From: Mesostigma viride
Taxonomy: Eukaryota; Streptophyta; Mesostigmatophyceae; Mesostigmatales; Mesostigmataceae
Length of the DNA stretch: 64,000 nucleotides
Direction of reading: 5' to 3'
Assembly: GCA_009746045.1 (NCBI GenBank)
Contig: RPFO01000175.1
Location: forward strand, 2,178,287-2,242,286
The notes below the pieces were generated by a model. It was not told the DNA's origin. It worked only from the letters and a program-made list of their open reading frames with translations, and made no database searches. Shown here one piece after another: positions 47,201-56,280 of the stretch (position 1 is its first letter; each line of letters begins with the position of its first letter). Position numbers and translations under genes: made by a program.

Positions 47201-50200
47201 AATGGCGGAGGCACGCGACTAAATTCTCATTTGATTACTTTTTAATTACTATTCATCTATTCCATTGGTATCGAACGTTGCGGCTGCCAGGTTGCACCTC
47301 AAGTAGCCCTTGTTCAGTCAGCGCATCCGCCTTACCATGCATTCAATGGTTTCTGCTATTTATTGCTTGCACCAGGTGCACCTCACGTACGCCATGTTCG
47401 CTCAGCGCATGCACCCTACCATGCACTCATTCATTTCACTCACTAGCCTCTGCTGTTGCCTACTACTTCCCCCTGCAATTGCCTACTACTTCCCCCAGGT
47501 GCACCTCAAGTACGCAATGTTCCTGGAGGACGAGGGCCGCTTCAAGGAGGCGGAGGAGGAGTTTGCCAAGGCGGACAAGCCCAAGGAGGCGATCGACATG
47601 TACATGCACCAGCAGGACTGGGGCAGCGCGATGCGCGTGGCCGAGATGTACGACCCGGCGTCCATCCCCGAGATCCAGGTGGCGTGCGCCAGCGTGTTCA
47701 TGGAGCAGGAGAAGTGGGCGCAGGCCGAGCAGCTCTTCCTGCGGGTGAGTGCTTGTTTGTGTTCCTGCGGGTGAGCACTTGTTTTTGTCCCTGTGGGTGA
47801 GTGCTTGTTTGTGTTACATCGTTTAATATCCACTGGAACGGTAGACGGCGGTTATCATTACTGGAGGTGAGCGGTCGCTTTGTGAAGTCTCTAGGTCATC
47901 GTACGCGTTTTTCCTTGAATTATTTGAAGTAAAGGCTTTCTGCCTTGAGGGCAGTGAGTGCTTCTAGGTTGATATCGGTAATTGAAGTTGTGCCCTCAGG
48001 CCCCTTCTTTGTGGCTTACCACGATATGCATGCCTCCATGCTTCATATGCTTGCGTGTTTTGTACTCGCAACATATTCGTGTGCACGTATCTTATTCGTG
48101 TCGGTTCATCAATCAAATAAATACTTCGATGAATCCTAGTGATCTCAGGCGGAAATATTTTTCCCCCTCATGCCATGCCAATGCTTACAATCCCCCCCCC
48201 CCTCCCCAGGCCAAGAAGCCTGAGCTGGCACTTCAGATGTACCGCGATCAACACAAGTGGGAGGACGCGATCCGCATCGCCGAGGACTACATCCCCAGCA
48301 AGGTGCAGGAGGTGCACCTGGAGCTTTCGCAGGCCATGCGCAGGTATGGAATGTGCTGGCAGGCAGTTACCAGGGCGTTGGGAGTGAAGTGTGCCGGCCA
48401 TTATCAGCGAAGGATCAATCACACTTAGGATTGTGGACCTGTGTGAGGGCCTAGTGGCCATGCTTGTGTATGCCTTTGAAGCAGACACTATGCTGTGTGG
48501 GCAGGAGGAAGGAGGTGAGGTTGAATGGGAAGGAGCACAAGAGCGCGGACAGGAGGGGTATGAAAATGACTCCCATCTGTGCTCGGTCCCCCCCCAGCTC
48601 CACACAGCTCTCCCGCATCCAAGCTCATGATACACACGGCGCTTTGGAATAACAAGGATAAGACACAGCGCATAACAGTGGTAATGAGCGAATAATAAGG
48701 ACAGCACAGCAATAACCCTGTTTCCGCGTCATGAACCCCTTTCAAGGGTCGTTTGCCGCGCCTTCTTTCCCCACGCCAGCATTGTGTTAACATGCTTCCT
48801 ACTCGTGGGAAATACTCGTGCTGTATACGCCTTGGTCCTCATGCACGTGCAGCGGCAATGCCGACCGCGGCAAGGGCGGCGGCGCCGCGGCGGCCGGCGG
48901 TGGCGACACGGCCGAGTCCCTCGCCGCCAAGGCGGCCCAGCTGGAGCGCCAGCGCGACTTTGCGGGCGCGATCGAGTGCCTGCTCAAGATCACGGTGGAC
49001 AAGGCGCGCGATGCTGACTACTGCGAGGAGATGTGGGTCAAGGCGGTCAACCTGGCGATGACGCAGGAGAAGCGGCGCACGCCCGAGGTGGTGGGCGTGG
49101 TCTCGCGGAGGCTGGTGGAGATTGGGCGGCTGGAGACGGCGGCGGAGTTGAATGAGGGCGTGGATATGTACGAGGCGGTAAGTGAAGCTGGTTATTTTAT
49201 TTGATGGATTGGTTGATTATCATGATGGATCAATTGGTATAGGGTGGTTAGAGGCGGACAAGTAGGGGGCGGACAAGTAGAGGCGGACAAGTAGGAGGTG
49301 GTGAGAAAGTGGTTGCTGGTCGGATTTACTGGGTACATTGTTGTTTGGTGAGTTATATGGTCACACGTGTGGCGTGGACATGAACAAGGGTTGACTGGTT
49401 TTCATGATTGCTCAACATGGCTCATGGATCACATTTCGGCACCTCACCCTCAGGGAAGTCGTTTGGTTAGTCACATGCGTGGACATGTGCAATTGTTAAA
49501 CGGTTTTCATGACTGCTCCACACGGCTGATGGCTTCTGCTCCTCACCTGCAGGCCATCGACATCTACATCAAGGGAAACATGTGGGACAAGGCCAAAGCG
49601 CTGGGCGAGCAGGCGGGGCCGACACTCAAGAAGGTGAGCCTGGCTGTGGAGCTTGGGGAAGAAGCCTGGCTGTGGAGCTTGGGGAAGAAGCCTGGCTGTG
49701 GAGCTCGGGGAAGAAGCCTGGCTGTGGAGCTTGGGGAAGAAGCCTGGCTGTGGAGCTTGGGGAAGAAGCCTGGCTGTGGAGCTTGGGGACGAAGCCTGGC
49801 TGTGGAGCTTGGGGAAGAAGCCTGGCTGTGGAGCTTGGGGAAGAAGCCTGGCTGTGGAGCTTGGGGAAGAAGCCTGGCTGTGGAGCTTGGGGAAGAAGCC
49901 TGGCTGTGGAGCTTGGGGAAGATGCCTTGCTGTGGAGCTTGGGGAAGAAGCCTGGCTGTGGAGCTCGGGGAAGAAGCCTGGCTGTGGAGCTCGGGGAAGA
50001 AGCCTGGCTGTGGAGCTTGGGGACGAAGCCTGGCTGTGGAGCTTGGGGAAGAAGCCTGGCTGTGGAGCTCGGGGAAGAAGCCTGGCTGTGGAGCTTGGGG
50101 AAGAAGCCTGGCTGTGGAGCTTGGGGAAGAAGCCTGGCTGTGGAGCTTGGGGAAGAAGCCTTGCTGTGGAGCTTTGGGACGAAGCCTGGCTGTGGAGCCT

Positions 50201-53200
50201 GGAATTGGGAGCCTGGGTATGGCAGTTGCGGAGGCGCAATTTCGGTTGTTGATCTCTTGTGTGAACCTGAGTGCTTTGCTGAGGCCATGGGCAAAGCAAT
50301 CCTGCCTCCATGGTGACCCAGCCCATCTGCATCCAGATTTCACTGGTAGATGCTGTTGGCCATTGTGCTGGCCCTCTCCCTCCCGCTCCCCCCCCTGCCC
50401 CCCTTCATGGATAAACGTAATGTTACCAAACGAATTCACACAAGTTATCCGCGCTCCCGCACCCCGCCTGCGTCTCACCCTACCACACGCTCACGAGAAC
50501 ACAACGCAACATATCACATGACACAACACACCGTCTGTTTCCTGCCCGCATCACGGCGGTCTATGCGGTTAGTCATCTCGTTATGATACTGACGCTCGAC
50601 CCTTTTTTGTCTTTTTGTTCACTTTTTCCCCTGGCCCCAGCGCGTGGACGACCAGTACATGCAGCACCTGATGGCCAACGAGAAGGCGGACGACTTGGTG
50701 GAACACGGCAACGTGCTGGCGGGGATCGACCTGTACGCGCGGCAGGGGGACTGGAACAAGGTGCACGAGCTGGCGCGCCAGCAGGGGCCTCAGGTCGTCG
50801 CCAAGTACGCGCTGCGCCATGCGAAGCAATGCGTGCAGGCCGGCGAGGTGAGCGCGCACAAAGTCTCACAGAGAGTGCTACGCATTTGAGCGTTTTAAAT
50901 GTTGACATCTTATAAAGACTACCGCCAATACTTTTGCTTTGAATGGCTGTTGATGAACCTAGTGTTGGCCGCTGTGGTACAGTAGTGGGTCAGGGGCCAT
51001 TCTACAGTGGGAGCTATACTTAGTAAGGACTCTTTCTATGGGCCTCTGCATTCCGCCTCTGGGGTCCGCCACGGGGGATCTGCGTATCGTCTGCGGTGGG
51101 TTTCAGCAATACCTTCAACTAGTAATGCCTTCTATTCTACCTTGTCTCTCCCTCGACACACCTCGTTGCGGGTTGTACCCTGGCCAGCTGGCCTTGTTGG
51201 AAGATTGGAGATTTACCGATCATGGCACCTGTGGAGATAGGTAGAGCGATTTTGCAGGTATGGAGTGACGCATCGGTGCGTGGTCGGTTGCCGATTGTCT
51301 ATGTTTCATCTAGTGCATTTTATAGTTGACCAATCCACTCATCCGCGTTTCTACTTTTTCCTGCTCCCCCAACCCTGCCTTCTTGCTCCCGCTTGTACTG
51401 CCTATCCTACCTGTTCGTGCGCTGCCCAGTTTGTGGAGGCAGTCGACGTGTTTGCGCGCTACGGCACGCCGTGCGAGCCCGCCCAGTTTGAGCTTTACAA
51501 GCGCATCGCGCGCGAGGTGGTCTCCACGCCCAAGCTCGTGTCGCTCAAGACGCTGGCGGACCTCAAGGAGATGTTCTACAAGCTCGTCAACACCATGCGC
51601 GCGAGCGCCGACACCAACGCCGCATGTAAGGAACAGCAAAGGGGCCCTTACTGTGCTACTGATACTAGTATGTGGCCGCGCTACTTCTAGCTTGGCCCGC
51701 GTTGTACTAGGAATCCCAGCACGAAAAGACATGGGAACCCTGCACAAGGTCATCCATGTTTTTTTTAGATATTCCATTCTGCCCACTCAAACTTAATGTT
51801 CTGACGGGGTGCAATCCATGCTCGTGTCCACCATCATCAAAGCCGCATGTAAAGCCTTGGGGAATTTCCGTCGTTTGTGCAACCGTTGTGCATGCCCCAT
51901 TCCCATGAGTGGGCCAGTCTGCTCCCTTGCCTGCGTCCCTATTCCCTGCTGGCGCGACAGCCATGCGTGCTTGATCCATCCTGTTCAGCACTCTGCGTCT
52001 CCTCTGCCCATCACTTATGCCCCGCAAGATTTTCACAATCCAACCCATAAAAAATATAACATAATAATAGTAATAATAGCGCAATTTTATCGTTGTCTGC
52101 GTCCTTGTCCCATGCTGACGTGATGGCCTTATGCCCCCCCCCCCTCTTCTCTTTTGCTGCGTCGTTGGCCCCTGCCTGCGCCCACGGCGCAGCGCTGAAT
52201 GACATGGAGCGTATGCTTCGACTGGCGCACTACTCGCACCTCAAGGAGTTCTGCAAGCAGCAGGTACGCGCACGCCTGCATGAGCCCTGAATTGCTTGCA
52301 TTGGCATGCTAGTTGTGTGCATTTGCGTGCTTATATGTAACAATGACATCGATGCCAGCTGCGTAACGATGACATTGATGCCAGCTGCGTCCTCCTGACC
52401 ACTACGATGTCAGCTGAACCCATGTCTTGGCAAGACACCCTCACGTCCAGCGGTCCTGTATTGACTCTTTCAAAACCCCTGCCCTCCTCCCCTGTCCCTC
52501 TACAACGCATAAAATTAAAGCATCCCACACCCACCTCTTCATGATATTTTTAAAAAAGAATTACTGAAAAGATCTATAATCAACGCGCCGCACCTTATCC
52601 CCGAGACCATTTTTGTTAGGTTTGTCGCCAATGTGCGGCCATCACCCCTCTGCACTGCACCCCCTTTCTTATCTCCCCTTCATCAGCCTCCCCCATGCCT
52701 ATCCGCCATTTCTCACCCTCGCTCAGCACTGCTCCCTGCTTCCTGTCCGCCCTCGTCTGTCCCCCTTGCCCGCCCCTACCCCCATGCCTTCCTCCCCACA
52801 GGGCATGATGGACATCGCCGCCAAGCTGTCTGTCTCCCTCCTGCGCTACATCGGCGACATCCCGGCGGACAAGGCCTTCTACGAGGCCGGCGTGCTGTGC
52901 AAGGAGATCGGCGTGCAGAACCTGGCCTTTGTCTTCCTCAACCGCTACCTGGACCTGACCGAGGCGATGGATGACGGCAGTGCGATCGAGAACAGCGACT
53001 TTGTCGACACCGACATCCCCTACGACTTCGCGCTGCCGGAGGTGCACTACCTGGACGGTGGGTGACGGGGACAAGCACGATCATATCAATGAGACAACCA
53101 GTGCAGGCCAGAAATCCGGACCCGTGCATTTGCAGTTGCTGGGGTCGTTTCCTTACCTCCTAGTGCACTAGGGGTTTAAGGGCACCTTCACCGATACCAC

Positions 53201-54323
53201 GTTTGGAGGCCTTCCCACCTGCTGTCAACATGTCATTTTATTGATGCAGTTGATTGTGTCATTTTGCAGTAATCTGGTGCTGTCCTGTCACTGCTGGTGC
53301 ACTACATGGACAGCGCATGGGCAAGGTTTGCGCGGTGGTGGTTTGCCAGTGGCATCTGCAGGTAGTTGGACACTGTTTCACAAGCCAAGGGGTGATTGCA
53401 CATGCGCCTCTTGATTGAATGTGATGGGTTTGCCTTCAAAACACATCCCGCAGCAACAGAGGTAGCCAAACTGGGCGTGCGTTCTTTGTGTGCATTCATG
53501 GTGTGTGTCGAATGCCATCTCATTCACTTGTGAACTCTGCTAATGTGTGGCAACATCCTTCTGCTTTTGGTGATGTGTGTTGGCGACTTTCATCCGCCAG
53601 AGGAGAAGCGCGAGGAGGTGCGCGACAAGGTGCTGGAGCTGAGCATGAACCAGCAGGTGGACCAGAGCCTCACGCTCATCCCCTGCGACTCGTGCGGATC
53701 GGACAAGTACATCGCGTCGCTCGTCTGCCCAAGCTGCAAGGTAGGTGCCGCTCGGGAATCTTGGGAAAGACAGAATCCAAGAACTGTCTATCAAAGCGGG
53801 GTTGCCTAGCGAAGCGGTAGTCTCTCTTGACCCCTCTTGACAATGTGCGTACAGCTATAAGGTTGCCCCCTCTTGACCGCATCTCCTTCTTAGCAAAGTC
53901 CTGCTCCACCATGCCCTGAGCGGCCATGCAAGGTCTAGGGCGTGTGATGGCTTGGAGAAATCGGCAGGGGTGTTGTGTGGTAAAGGAAGCATGAGCGACA
54001 TGCTAGCATGGCTAATGGGTGACACGCTAGCATGTCTATTATGACATTACGACTCATCGCATGGTGGGCGGTACCACTGATACTTAACACCATTGTGTGG
54101 TTCAATAATGTTGTACTGGTTCTGGCTTTCGTTATCCCCAATTGGCTCGTGCGTCCAGACGGAGAGCATCCCCTGCATCGTGACGGGATACCCAGTCACC
54201 CACAAGCAGCATGTGATGTGCAAGTCATGCGACATGCCGGCTGTGAGGGAGGACTTCAACACCTATGTGGTCAAGTGCAGGACATGTCCCTGGTGCAACA
54301 ACAGCCAGAACCCGATCTATTGA
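27643..54323 (+). CDS. IFT172: IFT172, intraflagellar transport protein 172 (35 exons, 1749 aa)
   Basis: This encodes the large peripheral IFT-B subunit that moves with IFT trains inside cilia and is known to act in train turnaround at the tip. I built the model by joining GT-AG exons whose phases all agree. The coding total is 5,250 nt, giving 1,749 aa, the length I recall for human IFT172. The start is the ATG at 27643 ([15 protein letters not shown]), which matches the family N-terminus. Exon 1 ends at 27725, and its last two bases complete a codon with the first base of exon 2 at 28275 ([17 protein letters not shown]). The stop is TGA at 54321-54323. The order is WD40 propellers, a TPR-like solenoid and a Cys-rich end. 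No frameshift or stop was seen inside any exon. The exon map is split over the next three entries. The identification is very secure; individual splice sites are inferred without transcripts. Confidence 0.96.
28675..28942 (+). repeat. Two decayed copies of the exon 3 acceptor region, IFT172 intron 2
   Basis: GCAGGGTCCA at 28721 and TGCGTGCAGGGTCCAGC near 28849 resemble the real junction TCGCGTGCAGGGCCCGAAG (acceptor AG at 28941-28942). Upstream blocks (GTCTTACCTYTTGA) are shared too. Confidence 0.7.
29030..29425 (+). repeat. Copies of exon 3 donor and exon 4 acceptor in IFT172 intron 3
   Basis: The exon 3 donor junction CAAGCTAGGGTAAGGA recurs at about 29071, 37 bp downstream. The exon 4 start CCCCAGGCTGGACTGGGG has two upstream copies, at 29280-29310 and 29393-29423 (with AGAAGAAGTC kept in the second). 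The true acceptor is at 29599-29600. Confidence 0.8.
29971..30294. mobile_element. MITE with TA target duplication in IFT172 intron 4 (pogo/Tigger-like ends)
   Basis: The ends are inverted repeats of about 27 bp starting CAGTCATTCTCGCGTTAAG and ending with CTTAACGTGGGAATGACTG, flanked by TA. A second, internal pair of GCGTTAAGTTAC blocks is present. The element sits in a roughly 30-bp tandem repeat (GGCCAGGTAGGATATAGTAG). Removing it and one TA restores a repeat unit, which supports the boundaries. At 324 bp it has no coding capacity. The family assignment rests on the CAGT ends and TA target. Confidence 0.8.
31665..32330. repeat. 49-bp minisatellite, IFT172 intron 6
   Basis: About 13 units with the core CTCGGTAGCCTAGCGCATGC. 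Variation is mainly GGGACC/GGAACC and TAGCC/TATCC. Confidence 0.95.
33345..34185. repeat. 45-bp minisatellite, IFT172 intron 8
   Basis: About 18 nearly identical units with the core GGGCACATCTGATGATGACT. The period is a multiple of 3, so 275-285-codon open frames run through it on both strands. These are artefacts inside an intron. Confidence 0.95.
35224..35330 (+). repeat. Copy of the exon 10 acceptor region, IFT172 intron 9
   Basis: CGTGTGCTCGCCCTGTCGCC...GCCGCATGCA at 35224-35262 repeats the sequence just before exon 10 (CGTGTGCTCACCCTGTCACC...GCCGCATGCAG, 35291-35330). The copy has lost the AG. Confidence 0.75.
36047..36372 (+). repeat. Two copies of the exon 11 donor junction, IFT172 intron 11
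   Basis: The real junction CAAGCTCAGCGAGGTGAGG (36034-36052) recurs as CAAGCTCAGCAAGGTGAGG near 36109 and CAAGCTCAACGAGGTGAGG near 36349. Both copies keep a GTGAG donor. Confidence 0.8.
38500..38815 (+). repeat. Copies of the exon 14 donor region, IFT172 intron 14
   Basis: About four units with AGAGTGGTACTGCCTGTT lie at 38615-38740. A further copy of the exon 14 end (ACCGTGTTTCCCATCGGGGT, near 38789) parallels the real ACCGTGTTCCCCATCAAGGT. Confidence 0.7.
39680..39889 (+). repeat. Copy of the exon 16 acceptor, IFT172 intron 15
   Basis: TGCCCCCAGGTGAGCTACAC near 39777 repeats the true junction CGCCCCCAGGTGAGCTACGC (39881-39900). The flanking GTGGCCTTCG-type sequence is duplicated with divergence, for a period of about 110 bp. 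Confidence 0.75.
40002..40082 (+). repeat. Copies of the exon 16 donor, IFT172 intron 16
   Basis: GGCAGCAGGTGAGGGGGGAT, GACAGCAAGCGAGGGGGCAT and a partial GGGGCAGCGG follow each other. The first two end in TTAGAGGCC. Only the first, real copy keeps GT. Confidence 0.75.
41186..41226. repeat. GAT trinucleotide repeat, IFT172 intron 18
   Basis: About 12 units of (GAT)n directly after the exon 18 donor. Confidence 0.9.
41250..41347 (+). repeat. Pseudo-exon copy of exon 18 in IFT172 intron 18
   Basis: TGGTCAAGGCCAAGCTGGCG and CTGCAGAAGCAG...AAG repeat the last ~45 nt of exon 18. Where exon 18 has its GTAACC donor, the copy has TGAAAC, so it cannot splice there. A second scrap (GGAGCAGTACAAG) lies at 41334-41346. 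Confidence 0.85.
42250..42345 (-). mobile_element. tRNA-like SINE candidate in IFT172 intron 19
   Basis: The minus strand has a perfect B box (GTTCGAATCC) preceded by GCGCGAGGTCCTGT and CACAAAATCATGC. The same order (GCGAGAGGTCCCCA, GCAAAATTGGTGC) occurs in the 12.5-kb element. Both are diverged from any tRNA I can name. Confidence 0.5.
44332..44545 (+). repeat. Three copies of the exon 22 3' end in IFT172 intron 22
   Basis: GGTGCAGATCGTGAGCAGCA (44335), GGTGCAGATCGTGGAGCAGC (44431) and TTGCAGATTGTG (44528) repeat exon 22's GGTGCAGATTGTGGAGCAGC. The 44438-44473 copy is bounded by AG and GT and is open for 12 codons. Confidence 0.85.
45019..45160 (+). repeat. Copy of the exon 23 donor in IFT172 intron 23
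   Basis: GAGGCTGCGCACCGGATATG near 45108 repeats GAGGCGGCCCACCGGGTATG (45020-45039), with GTGGCACGTGC and AAGGGTAGGG shared downstream. The donor GT has become AT. Confidence 0.8.
47284..47498 (+). repeat. Two copies of the exon 26 acceptor in IFT172 intron 25
   Basis: CCAGGTTGCACCTCAAGTAG (47287) and CCAGGTGCACCTCACGTACG (47372) precede the true CCAGGTGCACCTCAAGTACG (47495). The first two also share CAGCGCATSC and CTACCATGCA-type blocks. Confidence 0.85.
47737..47815 (+). repeat. Triplicated exon 26 donor, IFT172 intron 26
   Basis: TTCCTGCGGGTGAGTGCTTG, TTCCTGCGGGTGAGCACTTG and CCTGTGGGTGAGTGCTTG follow in tandem with a period of about 25 bp. All keep a strong GTGAG donor. Confidence 0.85.
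49634..50205. repeat. 26-bp minisatellite starting at the exon 29 donor, IFT172 intron 29
   Basis: About 21 units of 26 bp (GAAGAAGCCTGGCTGTGGAG plus CTTGGG). The first unit grows directly out of the splice junction. The open frames here are artefacts. Confidence 0.95.
51838..51860 (+). repeat. Copy of the exon 31 donor, IFT172 intron 31
   Basis: AAAGCCGCATGTAAAGCC repeats the junction AACGCCGCATGTAAGGAA (51616-51633). Confidence 0.6.
53294..53322 (+). repeat. Copy of the exon 33 end, IFT172 intron 33
   Basis: GGTGCACTACATGGACAG repeats GGTGCACTACCTGGACGG at the end of exon 33 (53041-53058). Confidence 0.6.
53601..54323 (+). other. IFT172: IFT172 exons 34-35: Cys-rich C-terminal domain (residues 1649-1749)
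   Basis: Exons: 53601-53740 and 54159-54323. After the conserved [16 protein letters not shown] helix come four CxxC-type pairs: C1677/C1680, C1691/C1694, C1716/C1719 and C1735/C1738, with C1741 one step further on. The spacing suggests two zinc-binding ribbons or a RING/U-box-like fold. The human protein, as I recall it, keeps the fold region (CLITGYP) but has lost most of these cysteines, so this copy looks like the ancestral, metal-binding form. The protein ends NSQNPIY. Confidence 0.88.
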
Positions 54324-54471
54324 TTTGCGCACGGCCTACCTTTATGAACACTAGAGGGATCTCTTGTCGCCCATTCTACATCACAGATTGCTCGGGCTCA
54401 AGTGGCATGGGGCTCATGGCTTGACATTGGTAGTTCTATTGACCAGGAAGCAGGGCATTATGGCACCGCCA

Positions 54472-55288
54472 ATTGATTAATTAATTAATTAATAGACACG
54501 TGACTGCGTCACGTGAGCATAAGTCCTCAGTGGGAGGGGAACATGGGATGGAATGGATGGTATAAGCTATCTAGGTCCTAGTTACAGGGGTGTGGGCACC
54601 GCGGCCCGAATCGCTATGAATGCCATACTTGGTCACACGCGGAGCCCCCACAGGCTTGGGGGTGGTCTCCTTCATCACTACTTGCCATCTATCCTTGCGC
54701 ACCATCTGCCTCCATATTACAGACAAACCAGGAGGCTGCCCGGGGGTGAGCCCGTCACGTCTAGTGTAGCACATGTCCATGCCGAGTCTATCACGAAAAG
54801 TCCACGGGTGGCGACCCTGCCGCGCGCGGCCGGGGGCACGCCAGGTGAGGACATATCGCCCAGGCTGGGCGGGCTTGGTGCCAGCTAGTCTATCTGATGT
54901 ATCTACCTGATCTGTGCGGGCCAGGTGCCCGGCTAGGCCCAGGCGCCTGTGCCTAATAATGTGGGAAACATAGGGCAAATCAGCGTACAAATCCTCATTA
55001 CTAATGTGCAAACCAAAGGGGATGTTAAGGGCCTGGCGCAGCATCTTGGTGACGGCGCCGTCGAGTCGTTGCTCCAGCTCCTGCGTCAGTGCCCACGTCT
55101 CGGCGCCGTAGGTCAGGATCGTCAGAATGACGACCTTGAAGAGGTCACGCTTGACGATCCGGGGTAGGGCGGGGTTGCTCCACCAGCGGCGGTGGTCATG
55201 GAGGTGCGCCCACGCCATGCCGATCCGTGTCGTCATGTCGTCCTCGCAGTCGGGAAGCCAACTGCCGAGCAGCTTGAAGCGGCCTGAA
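54472..55288 (-). mobile_element. LINE-C, 5'-truncated 3' end next to IFT172
   Basis: The minus strand encodes a third LINE ORF2 C-terminus ([59 protein letters not shown]), open for 221 codons from 55236 to 54571. The AATT tail at 54474-54493 lies about 150 bp beyond the IFT172 stop, so the gene's 3' UTR is short or runs into this element. Confidence 0.85.
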
Positions 55289-55750
55289 GGAGGGTAGTTG
55301 ATGCCAATTGATGCATGATGTGATCATACATTCTCCTGGTTTCTGGCCTGTGCTGGTTGTCTCGTGGATAAACACATTGTGCTGGTTGTCTCATTGATAC
55401 ACCCTAATGACTTTTGCAAGCGATTCGTGGCACGTGAGCACTTGCCACGATAAAACCTTCCTGGTAAACTCAGTCACAAGTGTGGATTCAGCACTTAGTA
55501 TTACATGGAGACCTCAGATATCAAAGAGACAACTCAGATATAGAAGCGACTCTTCTAGAGAGCAAGTCGACTCATCTAGAGCAGTCATCTATCATCCTCT
55601 GGACAACTAAATTGTATTTCGCAATCATATGCGATATGAAGTAACACGAGAAATACCCACTATACAGACATTCAACAGTTGTGCAACTATGCGCACGCAC
55701 ACGTTCGCATATGTTATACTACTCGCCACCTGCCTCAACGATACGCTTAC
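55289..55750. other. Unassigned spacer with two copies of a dispersed motif
   Basis: No gene is seen. It contains TTTCTGGCCTGTGCTGGTTG at 55340 and GTGCTGGTTGTCTCATTGAT at 55379, both members of a short motif found at eight places in the window. Confidence 0.45.
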
Positions 55751-56280
55751 ATTAAAAAAATTAAATTAAATTATAACATGCCTCCGTGGGGAGGTCATGT
55801 AGCACATATTTCATGATGGATGGGGTGGAGGAAGCCGCGTGATCGAACTATCCTAACTCTATCTAGAAAAACCTAACTACGCTACTCATCAAAACGCCTC
55901 CTCCGCTTGGGGGGAGGTGGCTTGCCCACAGGGTCGGGCGTGTGCGCCTTGACAATCTTCTTCCACCGCGTCTTGTCCTGCATGGCAGTCCAAAGACGGG
56001 AGAGAGAGTGGATGCGGTGCTCAAACTGGGCTGGGACCACTAGGTCGTCATCCAGCAACATCTGAACGTAGTTGGTGACAGGTTTCCCAACCCTTTTGGG
56101 AATGTCCGCGGGGCCAGGCCAGGTCAGAATGTGCCGCCCTGGCTGGCCAAGCCGCTGGGGGCCGGCCAGACCAAGGGTGGTGTCGACCTGGCTGGTGCGG
56201 GCAAGGTGTCCTACAAATGCTATCCTACGCTGCCTAATCTCGTCCGAAACACGAGGCATGCCATGATACAAAGACTCTGA
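55751..56280 (-). mobile_element. LINE-B, 5'-truncated, last 129 codons open
   Basis: The minus strand is open from 56271 to 55882: [61 protein letters not shown]. The 3' stem-loop reads CCTCC-CCAC-GGAGG, a paired change from other copies, and the tail is AATTT. Confidence 0.88.

Larger units (their letters stand above)
40306..53057 (+). other. IFT172: IFT172 exons 17-33: TPR-like alpha-solenoid (about residues 631-1648)
   Basis: Exons: 40306-40401, 41074-41175, 41880-42047, 42681-42809, 43176-43232, 43990-44274, 44884-45033, 45785-46034, 46577-46878, 47499-47744, 48210-48343, 48853-49177, 49553-49633, 50641-50847, 51430-51625, 52193-52263 and 52802-53057. The product is a run of degenerate helix-turn-helix repeats with the usual Ala/Gly/Tyr pattern. 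Examples are [74 protein letters not shown] and [15 protein letters not shown]. In this family the solenoid carries partner contacts within IFT-B. Exon 28 holds a Gly/Ala-rich loop (about residues 1275-1285) that looks lineage-specific. Exon 21 is 57 nt and is the least certain small exon, although phases on both sides agree. Confidence 0.92.

Noticed and set aside
47278-47420. An upstream exon 26 reading VHLTYAMF
   Set aside because: It matches the true exon start for only a few codons and then diverges, as expected of a copied acceptor region.
49367-50521. A 384-codon frame across IFT172 exon 29
   Set aside because: Only 27 codons are exon. The rest is the 26-bp minisatellite and intron read-through.
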